The notes beneath the pieces are model-generated. The model saw nothing but the letters and a program-made list of their open reading frames with translations, searched no databases and was not told the origin of the DNA. From Epiperipatus broadwayi (taxonomy: Eukaryota; Onychophora; Udeonychophora; Euonychophora; Peripatidae), in assembly GCA_028023455.1 (NCBI GenBank), contig JAQFVV010006473.1, forward strand, positions 1,044,702 to 1,108,701: 64,000 bases of DNA, given 5' to 3'. Shown piece after piece: positions 12,207 to 22,444 of the stretch. Made by a program: the position numbers and the translations under genes. The stretch's first letter is position 1. Every line of letters begins with the position of its first letter.

Positions 12207-12585
12207 CCATGTAATGTAGAATATGATTTTCTAATTGCTTGAGAAACCCTTGTGAAGTCTTCATCAGCTTTATATTTTTTTAAAAAAATTGTACATTATT
12301 AATGGAATGCAATGTTTGATACTTAGAAAACCTTTTAGCATTTATTCTTTCTCTTAACAGAGCTTCTATTACTCTCTGAACAATTTTCACACCTCTCTGA
12401 GAATGAATTGGAGATTTTAGTTGCAAAACTGGAGGAATAATCCTTTCAGACTTACATTTGCATCAGAAAGTTAAATGATTTTCTACTTTGGCTAGCTTTA
12501 GACATAATTTTTTATGTCTAAAGTTTGTTATAGTATCAGGTCCATACTGAATTCTTGGTGATTTACTGAAGATTTGGTCATGATG

Positions 12586-13233
12586 GTGTTTTAGTTGTAT
12601 TCATATGTTGGACTATTTCCATCTTGTAATATGAGTATTGAATGTTTTTTAAAAAATAATTTTATTTAAATATTCTAAATAATTCAACTGTTAGTAATAG
12701 CACACAGGTTATTATATGCACACTGTTTCAAGTAATATTATTTTTTCCTCTTCAAGTCTTGTTGGACTGACCAGTGACAGTACTAACATGTGAATCAAAC
12801 CTGGGCCCTTAGATTTTTGAGTATTGAATTTTAGGGTACCACTCTAAAATGAGCTATTCTGCTAAAGGTAACAATCACTAGAAATTTCATATACTTATCT
12901 ATGAGGTTCCTCCTATTTCCAGTACTATTTTCTAGGAGAAAAGTTGATTAATGCTATAGTCATACTAGGTTGTTTTATGGAATTGTTTCCCTTTGTCATG
13001 TGAGCAGCTTCTTTAATTTTTCTTCTTTGTGCCTTTCCTTCTCTATTCAATAGTTTTGCATTTTCCCAATTGAACACATTGGTACATACATGGTCTGCTA
13101 CATAAGTCACATCTGTTTCTCTCTTCTAATCATCAGTTTCTGTTTTTGTAAGCACTTTTCAATGGGATGACTGTTCTCACCAATATACATTCTTTCACAT
13201 TCATATGGTATTTCATAGATGCAGTTTTTTTAA
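12586..13233 (-). mobile_element. PLE copy B, 5'-truncated, endonuclease and 3' end
   Basis: Minus-strand partial copy of the same PLE as copy A. It starts inside the GIY-YIG domain at 13233 and keeps a CIYEIP-type lead-in and the YIGE core (13188-13175). A 61-codon open stretch (13110-12925) follows with a VADHVCTN block and a KAQRRKIKEA block, the usual tail of PLE nucleases. A frameshift lies between the two parts. The 3' noncoding part has the tRNA-like module at 12856-12792 and ends at the junction with copy A near 12586. Copy A ends 3' with the same sequence near 9291 (atggtgttttagttgtatt), so A and B are tandem. Confidence 0.75.
12792..12856 (-). promoter_or_regulatory. tRNA-like module in PLE copy B
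   Basis: The minus strand shows TAGCTCATTTTAG (from 12856) as a degraded box A and GGTTTGATTC (12801-12792) as box B, with spacing matching the modules in copies A and C. Confidence 0.45.
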
Positions 13234-13238
13234 CACAA

Positions 13239-14212
13239 AACATGGAGTTATACTATCACTATGGAACAGAAAAAAAAAGTTTGTTCAGAAACCAGCAATT
13301 TGAACAAAAAAGATCTATATGGAACAAATTCTTATGAAAAATGATTATCCATCAACTGTTTCTAAGAAAAGTTTAAATGTACATCAAAGGCAACCATCAA
13401 AATAAAAAAAACAATTATTGGTACTGTAGTGAACCCATACATATCAAACTTTACAGACAAATTAAGAAAAATCTGCAATCAGTATAACATCGGTACAGCT
13501 TTCCAGAGCAATACCCCACTATGAGGAATTCTAACATCTACAAAGCCTAAACTTGAAATGCTGAAAAAAAAAACTGCATCTATGAAATACATTGTAAATG
13601 TGAAAAAAATTATATTGGTGAGACCAATCATCCCATTTAAAAGTGTTTGAAAGAACACAAACTGATGATTAAAAGAGAGAAAATAGATGTGTCTACGTTA
13701 TTAGACCATTTATATACTAATAAACATATGTTCAATAGGAAAAATGCAAAAATATTAGATAGAGAAGAAAAGGTACAAAGAAGAAAATTTAAAGAAGGTA
13801 CTCTCATGACAATGGCAAACATTCCCATATGTAAACCTTGTGTGATGATACATAGTGTATGATAACTACTAATGAACTGTGATCTCAGAAACCAGTGGAG
13901 AAATTAGGAAAGATTTAATAGATAAACATATAAAATTTCTACTGACTGTTGCCTTTGACAGAATGGTTCAGTTGTTCAAGTATTACCTTAAAATTCAATA
14001 CTCAAGTATATAAGGATCCAGATTCTATTCTATGCTAGTACTGTCATTGGTTAGGCCAGTAAAACCTAAAGAAGAAGGAATAATAATACCTCTTGAAATG
14101 TTGTGCATATGCTAACAATGTATTTGGAATATTTAAATAAAGTTAAATTTTTCTAAAGACATTCAATACTCATATTGGATGATAAAAATAGTCCAACATG
14201 TAAATACAACTG
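13239..14212 (+). mobile_element. PLE copy C, 5'-truncated, inverted relative to B
   Basis: Plus-strand copy of the same PLE, meeting copy B at about 13234-13239 in the opposite orientation. It begins with the end of the RT region (gagttatactatcac, also in copy A), then the GIY-YIG domain with CIYEIHCKCEKNYIGET (YIGET at 13611-13625), one in-frame stop, and an open 71-codon tail (13647-13862) with LKEHK, a DHLYTNKHMFN block, and KVQRRKFKEG. The 3' noncoding part carries the tRNA-like module and ends near tacaactg at 14212. An intact nuclease of this family would nick target DNA to prime reverse transcription. The B/C junction gives inverted nuclease halves, a structure known for PLE insertions. 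Confidence 0.75.
13964..14030 (+). promoter_or_regulatory. tRNA-like module in PLE copy C
   Basis: TGGTTCAGTTGTTCAAG (13964-13980) fits box A and GATTCTATTC (14021-14030) is a worn box B. It lies about 100 bp after the end of the nuclease frame, as in copies A and B. Confidence 0.45.
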
Positions 14213-14790
14213 CTCCCTATAGATAATTGGTGAATAAATGGTTAACTTTCACAATATTTAAAAATATGATTCTATGTAATAGATAAAAGTTTTTTTATGA
14301 ATAACTGCCTCCAATTCTCTATTTCTTTTATACCCTATCATTATACTTTCCTTGATTTTTACTTGGTAGATTTTAGAGAACAGGCCATAACCATTGAACC
14401 AGTGATATGAATATCTATTGAGATATTTATTTTCTATTCAGCTAAAATATAGCTTCTGCATATCATATGAAACCATGACTACCTTTTTTATGAAATAAAG
14501 ACTCATAGTTTTCATTTTCTATTACATTCAGAAAATATCCTCTATTTCTAAAATTCATATATTATAAACAAACATTTCAAATTTGCTCTACTTTTGTTGA
14601 CTACAAAATGATAAGAGCTAAACCTATTCATAATATTTTGCCTTTCAAATAATTTATTACAATTACATATACTCAGATAAAAATCTCTCTTATTTTACAC
14701 TTCATCCAACAGCCATGCATTTCCTTCAGCCTTAAAATATCTTCTATCAAAATGAAGATTATTACATTTGTGACCATTGTATACATAAGA
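14213..14790. other. AT-rich spacer
   Basis: No supported gene. The minus strand may carry further decayed continuation of the broken reading frame at 15242-15733, but no motif supports this. Confidence 0.4.
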
Positions 14791-14857
14791 ACTTGTCAAG
14801 ATAATTTTAACTCATTATGTCACAACTTGTCAAGATAATTTAAATTCATTATGACAC
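14791..14857. repeat. 34-bp tandem duplication
   Basis: The block acttgtcaagataattt followed by a cattatg segment occurs at 14791 and at 14825, with few differences. Confidence 0.85.
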
Positions 14858-15241
14858 TCTTTGTTTGTGCCAGTAACTTTAATACTTTTGCATGAATACA
14901 TAAACTCACAACATTCTTCTGTATCTCATATTTACATTTCTTAAGAATATCTGTTTTATCAGGTTTTGTATACTCATTAATCTACCATAATTTCAAGAGA
15001 ACATATTCCAACTTGATGTCTATTTCCTGAAAATGATTGGTGTTTGACTAGTGACAAATCCCTTTTTCACATATCTTGTTACTTTATCACTATTATCCTG
15101 TCAGATTATTTTCTTACAGTACTCTCAATTAAGCTGAAGAATTTCTTCCTTTTGAAGGTCAACAGCAATTTTAATTTCAGCTTTCATTTCAACATGTACA
15201 GTTCATAAAGAGCATTCCAGCTCATACTTAAAAAATTCAAA

Positions 15242-15733
15242 TTAATTCCTTAAAGACTTATTATCATCAATGATTTGCTTCTGCAAATTTTGGCATTCCT
15301 TTCTAGATTCTTTAAATTTCATTAATATCTTTTGAGTTTCTTCTCTCATTTCCTCCTTTGATTTATCAAACCTTGCACTCAGAGAAATAGTTTCAATTCT
15401 GGACTCTTCTCTAATGACCATTATTTCTTCTCTACACCCTTTTAATTCTATCACAAACTTTGAATCTAATTCCTTGAATTTGTTATATACTTTTAATTCA
15501 GTAGACCTAGCATTTGTCTTTGCATTTAATTCAGCCTTTCAATCAGTATTTGCTGCTGTCAATTTGGTGGAACTAGCATCTACCTTCACATTTAATTCAC
15601 CTTTTAATTCAGAATTTTCTGGTTTCAATTCAGCAGAGTTAGTCTTCAATCCATTTATCATTTCTTTCATCATATTCATCAGGTCAAACAAACAAATGCT
15701 AGGTTCACCCAGCATTTCATTAGTATTATTCAT
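15242..15733 (-). pseudogene. Broken coiled-coil protein, unrecognised
   Basis: On the minus strand one frame runs from an ATG at 15733 to a stop at 15242, about 163 codons, broken by a single in-frame TGA at 15539-15541. The first half (MNNTNEMLGEPS onward) is rich in Leu, Lys, Glu and Asn; the second half is highly charged with heptad-like Glu/Lys/Arg/Leu spacing (for example KSKEEMREETQKILMKFKES), indicating a long coiled coil. There are no cysteine clusters, signal peptide or membrane segments. Nearby elements are retrotransposons, and coiled-coil ORF1 or Gag-like proteins are common there, so a retroelement ORF1 remnant is a reasonable guess. A host exon is the alternative. Function is unknown. 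Confidence 0.4.
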
Positions 15734-15739
15734 GTGTCT

Positions 15740-17865
15740 TATGCTAATGTTAGTATATTACAAATCTAGATAATAAAATGTAAAAAAAAAAAATCAATGT
15801 GTAATTTGAAGTATACTTACATACTAACTGAGGCCTATCACCTTTTTCATATATCCCCCAAAAAAATCATTGCACAAAGCATTCCTGAAATAGAGAAGGT
15901 AGACAACCCTATCTCTAAAAAAAAATTGTTTTGTCATATTCTTTTTTATTCATTTAAAACATTGTACAAATATTACTGGTATCCACACACGTCAAAAAAT
16001 TATTTTATCATCACTTCAAATTACATGAATCACTTTTTGGATCACAAAAAATATAATAATTCATTTGCACTCAAGAAATACTGAAATCTAAAATTTTTGA
16101 TACTCATGGTTAAAAGATGTCAAACTGTCATAGTGATATATAATGGAAATATGCTTAAAATCTTTATATAAGCTATAAAAGCTCACATATAAGAAAGACA
16201 AATTTATATAATAATATATTTTATTTTCCCTATATAGAAATGATGATCATCAAACATTAATTTTATATGTACCATATATTAACACAATGTTATCAGAATA
16301 ATCTTAGTAACAGTCAACAAAAAATACTTCTACACCCACTGACAACTTTGGATCTTTATTTCAGTTAACTACTTGTGTTTTGGGTCCTTAGTTGGTCATG
16401 CCAAAATATAATGGTATATAGGATGCATATGTGCCAAGGTCCATCTTATTCAGTGAAGTAAAATAAAAATTAATTAACATTAAAAATTTGGTATGAGGAA
16501 ATATAATGTGCATAAATGTTTACAAAAACATATTTGAATTAAGCTTAAAATCTATGAAATTAACAATTTTTTGTGACTAAGTTATATTAATCATACCAAA
16601 TCAATTTTTTATGGTTACTAATCTACTTCCAGCCACTTCTTTAAGTTTTCATCTGCCACAATTATATATCTAGTGTGCAATGATGACAAGCATAAACTGA
16701 TAGAGTCCTGGCATATTTAAGGATATAAGAACACAATTAATAAGAAAGACTCCTGCATTTATCTTTGTAAAATGGCATACTTAAATTAACAATTATCCAC
16801 TTAATTACATTAATAACCTATTCATATTTCTTTAATAAATCTTGCAATCCTCTCCATTCTACCAGTTACCATAATTATGATTAATATGATTTAGTCAAAA
16901 GTGAATTAGTCAAAAAATTGCTAACTTCACAGATTTTAAGCTTAACTTGAATATATTTTTGTGTATATTTAATTACAAAAAATTAATTAAATTAATAATG
17001 TAAAATTAAATAGAATGAAAAATCAAAGAGTAAAATAAAATAAGTAAAAATATATTTTGATCAATCAAAAAGAAAAATAAACAACAAAAATTGAGAAACA
17101 AGCTTAAGATAATAAGGATTGATTAATTTAAATTTATTTCTTCATAATTATGAATATATATAAGGAGATTCTATCATACAGATAATAGTTGAGTTATTTT
17201 ATTTAGTTCATTAATACAATTTGATCTTTTCAAAATCTATACTATTTCTCTAAATATCATCTTATAATGATTGTTTCATCTCGATAGAATACTTCATTGG
17301 GAACCTTATATATTTTTTTAGCTTAATGAGGGATTGTTTATTTAAATTTGGCTACGTTATTATTTACAGTGTCTGTTTTTAAATGGAACTTTCCTGAACA
17401 GGAAAATAAAACATATTCATAACATCTTAATATTGAATAGTTACAATAGAATCACTGTAACCAGATCAATACACCATATTCAATACTGTCTTACAAATAT
17501 AAAGCAAAAAATATATATTAAAGAATCCATTTATTATATAAACGGAATTATAGACAAATACTTTAGTCAAATTTAAAGAACAATTCTCCTTGGGGCTCAA
17601 AATATCTGTTACATTGTTTTTGTAATATACCAGATAATGTGTACAGAAAGAAATAAGCAACTATCCAATGAATGTTAAGAGATACATTTATGCTAATACA
17701 ATCAATAACCCTTATTTCTTCAGTTTAATTTTTAGATATTGAATATTTCAGAGATTTTAAAAAAATATTATGTAGAATGGAATAATTATCACCAAGGAAT
17801 ATATAGAGAAATCATAAAGATTTTGGATAGACCAATTGTAATAAATTGTTTTCTCTTCACTAGTA
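15740..17865. other. AT-rich DNA, no recognised gene
   Basis: Short low-complexity frames only. There is a poly-A run near 15782-15793 and many A/T-rich tracts, especially 16900-17160. Nothing repeated or RNA-like was found. Confidence 0.55.
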
Positions 17866-17868
17866 AAA

Positions 17869-18121
17869 ATTGTAATTACTAATATGCAAATTTTTTCGCA
17901 TGCGTTAGTGAAGCTCTAATTATATTATAATGTGTAATATGTCTGATTAGCGCTTTTGAGATTTGCATATGTGTGCAATAAATCACAACAATCTTCATTC
18001 ACAAAGCTATTAGTACGAGATTCGAACATTAAATCTCGAAAGCGCTAAGAAGACCTATTACACATTATAATATAATTATAGCTTCACTAACACAAGCATA
18101 TTTATAATTACCAATTGTAAT
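17869..18121. mobile_element. MITE-like inverted-repeat element
   Basis: Inverted arms of about 95 bp (17869-17964 and 18031-18121) face each other across a loop of about 65 bp. Shared blocks include gttagtgaagct, attatattataatgtgtaat and gcgctttngagattt. The loop side holds gagattcgaacatt. There is no coding capacity. Length, AT-richness and arm similarity fit a miniature inverted-repeat element; no convincing target-site duplication could be fixed. Confidence 0.65.
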
Positions 18122-18124
18122 AAT

Positions 18125-19253
18125 AAACAAATTGAAATATTGCTCAAATGGACATAAAAGAATGTCTTTAAACAAAGCTCAATAATTAATTCTTACAAAC
18201 TAAGTTTGATTTTCATTGTTTATTAGTATTTTTTATTTTTATGCTTTAAAGTATAATCTTTTTATTTATATTATTTTATGAGATTTCATGGATTCTATTT
18301 AATATCATGATTTTTTATTAAACTTTTATTTTTATCGTACTTGTGAGTTTTCAATAAACCAAGATGGCAGACCTATTTTTGATAAATCTACAATTTCAGA
18401 AACACCCCAAAAATGTTTATCAAAAATGCCTGCAAGAAAACATCATATTTAATATTAATATTTTATTTTTTATTACTGTTATTTTTTAAAAAAATCGTTG
18501 AAAAATTAATTACAATATTTACAGTTTATTTAGTTTTTTTTGGATTAATTTATTAACAGAAAAATGAAAAATATATATAAATAGAATATTTACACTTTAT
18601 TCATGTCAGTGGCATGCAATCATATCGAGACTCCTAACACACACTCTTCAGGAGGGCGAAATCTCATCTCTTTGTCAATAGTCCATTGCATTATGTTTTG
18701 TGACAGGAAGGTCCCAAATTTTTAATCATTATGACAATTTATCATAAAAAAATTGCTGACAAAAAACATGTTGAACTGAACCACTTTATAAATAAAATAA
18801 AATAAAATAAAACTTCTTAATGCAATTTATTGGAATTTATTCCCTTTTCTAAATTTAACAATCAAATTGTTAATTTTGTTTTACTTTGACAACTAACACA
18901 TCTTCAGTAAATTTTAAACCCTTGCAACTGTACATTTATCAAAAATACGGATGCCATCTTGATTTACTTGAAAATTCATATACCATTTTTGGTAGATATA
19001 CAACAACTATCTATATTTTTACAGTGACTGCAGAAAATGTTTATCTATTTGAAGGTAAACATTATTTTGCCATAATGTCAAATATTTCTAATATTTTATT
19101 GTTGGCTGATATCGAAAATTACAATGAATTATTCTTCAACTTTTGTCAGTGAAAACTTCTCTTTAATATATATATATATTCAATTATTTTTTTTGGTTTT
19201 TACCAATACTTTTCCCATGTCAGCACCCGCAATATCACAACAATACACCAGAC

Positions 19254-19286
<33 letters not shown>

Positions 19287-21852
19287 TCTAAAATATACTT
19301 ACTTTTATGGCTCCTACAGCTAAAACTTGGTTTTACTTATTAAACATATCCTTTTTAAAAACTTTTAAGATGTATTTTTTTAGTAAGCATTTATTCAAGC
19401 AATCACTTTTTAATAAATACTTTACAATAAAATTCTAACATAACAAATAATGTTTAGTAATCACTTAAGTATTTATTAAAAATTGCTAATTGCTTGTATA
19501 ATATATAGTGCATTTGACAAAAAATGTAAGGTACTACGAAGCATATCTTTAATGATTAATATAAAAAACCAAATTGTTACATATATATATATATTAGATT
19601 AATTTTAGAAAACAGAAACTTAAATGAAATTCATCAAATGGATATAAAGAGTAAATTGCGAGTTTTTAAGTAAAATTTGAAAAAATAATTTTCAGACTTA
19701 TGCAAATAAATATATAAATTATTTTTAGTAATATTCTTAAGTAATTTTTTTCTGTTGTAATAATAATAAAAGCATATTCATTACTTTAGTAAAAGAAATG
19801 TTTTTACTTTAAGTAAACATTTTCATTAATAACTCAAATGATAATATAATCATTTTACCGTCGATTTAGAAGATAAATGTTTTATTTTTCCATGTTAAAT
19901 ACAATAGAAACTGTTACAAAGATAAACATTATATATATATATATATTATAATGGTATGCACCTTCTCAACAAGACAAGTTAAGGCAGTCACATCTCACTA
20001 TAGTCAGATTTGAGGTCTTCATATAGGATGCCATGAATGATGTGATTTAATCTTGATATAAACTATATCTGTTTCCAATAAATAATTTATTATTAATAAA
20101 TTATTATATTTAAACCACATCAAATCAATTTTCACCTTAATTGACTTAACCGTTATGCTCAGATTTCGAACTCAAGGAAGTTTAACAATTTACTCTCTTC
20201 AGGGGTTTCTATCAATATTCTAAAGTAATATTAATAATAAATCTCACTAACTCTTTAAATTAAATAAAACAAAATTAAAGACTTCATTTAATTTAATATA
20301 AAACATAATAATTATTTATTTAACAAATAAATAACTTAAATATATAAAAAATTATTTATATATCTACCTCCTTATATTAAAAATATAAATATTCCATTTA
20401 CTTATGGTAGATATATTTTCTAACCTATAACACCACATGATTTTACAACATATATAAAATATAAGTATTTAAATATTAAGACTTTTATATTAACAATATT
20501 CTATAATAATTAGATTATACAAATAATAATCCAATCATTTATATATAATATTTTCATTCATTAAAATGATTGTATGTAACTTATATTTATTAATATAAAA
20601 ATATATATTTCACAACAATGTTAATCATTTATTCACTTATCAGACATAATGGTAATTAGACTATTTGGATTAGTATAAACAATGTAGTGTCATGTCATAG
20701 AAAATAATAGTATGTGGATTTAAAAATAATTTAATCTCTTACTTCCAAGTTCACTTTATCCCTTTCCCATATTAATATTTCTTAACCTATATTTAAATCT
20801 TTATTAATGATAAATATAAATAAAAATATTTTAAATTATTAATTCTCACTTATTATTCATTTCTTTAATAAACATAAATATGATAATAAAGGCAATGAAA
20901 TTAATCTTTCCCAATTATAATTTTTAAAAACTTAAATGGTATTTATAAAAGAATATTTTTAAATGTTCCAGGATTTTGTGAATGAAAATCCTTCGAAGAT
21001 ACAATTTTTAATTCCTTCATAGTTATACATTGAAAAACATAATAGGGGATCCCAAGTTGACATTTAGTTTTTTTCTTGTATGTAGATTTCATCTTCTTAA
21101 TACACAGTTTCTTTATTAACAATTATAATTCCATTTTGAAGATCTAATTTTTATATAATTTTAAGGCATTCAGCAAAAGATGTTATTCACACATATATAT
21201 TTGACTAGGCAAGTGCATTTTATATATCCTATGATAATAAATAAGTGTTCTACTCACTTTCCTTATAATGTAAAGTACATTAAATTTAGTTGAAGTTTTA
21301 ATAAACATGTTCTTTTTTAAAATGAAGTTTACATTTTAGAACATGTAATTTGAACAATTTTTATAGAACATGAAAATACATTCAAATTACTTTCTTTAAA
21401 CAAATATTAGAAATTTCTTCTAATAAATATTAAATCATTCAAAATATAGATTTAATCTTACACTGTTCTTTTAAATCGAACATGGTATAAGACTTTTTGA
21501 GGATATAGCTGGAAAAATAGAATCCTTAGTCTTCTAATAAAAATAATTAATAGAATAATTTTTTATATCTCGCTCCATGAGCTTGCTGAAGAATGTCACA
21601 TTCTACATTGTTACAATACAATTTGATATTAAAACACTAAGTTAATTTCATTTCCTTTAATTCCATAAAGTATGTGAACCCATAGGTCATTATCTTGTCA
21701 ACTGTCTTCTCAACAACATTTTTTTTTTCATTTTAAAGAATGAAAAATACTAACTTACTAAATTATATATTTATTTTCATAAATATAATAAGAATACAAA
21801 TATAATGTATAAATATTGATTATATGTATGTATGAGCATATATATACTCCTA

Positions 21853-21855
<3 letters not shown>
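18125..21855. other. AT-rich DNA with small microsatellites
   Basis: Holds (AAATA)n near 18790-18812, (AC)n(AT)n at 19255-19287 and small (TA)n runs at 19581 and 19930. An 88-codon open frame at 18886-19152 (plus) has mixed composition but no recognisable motif, no second supporting exon and no homologue known to me, so I do not call it a gene. The rest is unstructured. Confidence 0.5.

Positions 21856-21856
<1 letters not shown>

Positions 21857-21938
<82 letters not shown>
21857..21938. repeat. (AT)n microsatellite
   Basis: About 40 uninterrupted AT units. It produces long Tyr-Ile frames on both strands that are not genes. Confidence 0.97.
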
Positions 21939-21941
<3 letters not shown>

Positions 21942-22044
21942 TATTTTTTATTTAGCAAGAAAATTTATATTTATATTATAAGTATTTACATATGTAGCAT
22001 GCACCAAATCAAATGTGAATCATTGAGAATTGGTATTTGAGAGG

Positions 22045-22440
22045 TCAGCAGCAGCCTTACAAGTAGTTGTCCTGGGTTAGTGGGTTCACTTTCTGACTGA
22101 TGCTATGACACATGAAAAAAATTAAATGTGAATCTATATAATTTCAAAAATCAACTTTTAATTAAAATAAAAAAGTCATACCTCTTTCATTACAATTTTA
22201 TTTTAAATCCATTCACTTTTTTCATGTGGGACACAATATTTAAATGTTTGATAAATATTCTGTGAAGAATAGTGGGAGGTGCAGTTTGTGAATCTTTAGA
22301 AATCTCATGGTTTAATTCAAAATGCAAAATATTAAAATCACACAAATTAATGTATTTATGCTGTTTTTTCATGTATCATAGCATCATCTGGGAGCGAACC
22401 CACTAACCTGGGACTTGTAATATAAAACAGCCACTGAAAG
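22045..22440. repeat. Inverted pair of tRNA-like ~75-bp sequences
   Basis: Plus-strand 22045-22118 and the complement of 22366-22440 align along their length, sharing ggttagtgggttc and tgatgctatga blocks. The right copy read on the minus strand has GGGTTCGCTCCC, a near-perfect box B / T-arm with pairing flanks; the left copy has a worn version (GGGTTCACTTTC). The 247 bp between them are not inverted. This could be a pair of tRNA-derived SINE heads or the terminal repeats of a small element. Confidence 0.5.
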
Positions 22441-22444
22441 TAGA

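Larger units (their letters stand above)
9285..12585 (-). mobile_element. Penelope-like retroelement copy A, near full length
   Basis: Minus-strand PLE remnant running from about 12585 (5') to 9285 (3'). Landmarks in coding order: an N-terminal block with RIIPPVLQLKSP and IHSQRG around 12410-12450; ILPTDKGDATVAID in an open stretch at 11041-11241; FDVETLFTNVP near 10750-10790; a GSPLSPLISN-like block near 10560-10600; the catalytic YVDDTFVVWPHG at 10479-10513; and a C-terminal cysteine-bearing endonuclease region near 9940-9800. PLE proteins join a reverse transcriptase to a GIY-YIG endonuclease. In this copy the YIGET core of the nuclease seems deleted, since a CECEKG stretch runs straight into later sequence. 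Stops and frameshifts occur throughout. A 675-bp palindrome (11532-12206) splits the 5' part. The 3' noncoding part holds a tRNA-like module. The 5' end abuts copy B, giving the head-to-tail order typical of PLEs. Confidence 0.75.

Noticed and set aside
12230-12300. CTGATGA near the 5' end of PLE copy A as a hammerhead
   Set aside because: It lies within PLE coding homology, is followed by no GAAA block, and forms no stem.
18886-19152. 88-codon plus-strand frame with mixed composition
   Set aside because: No motif, no recognisable homologue, no splice or polyadenylation context. Long chance frames are possible, so I left it out as a gene.
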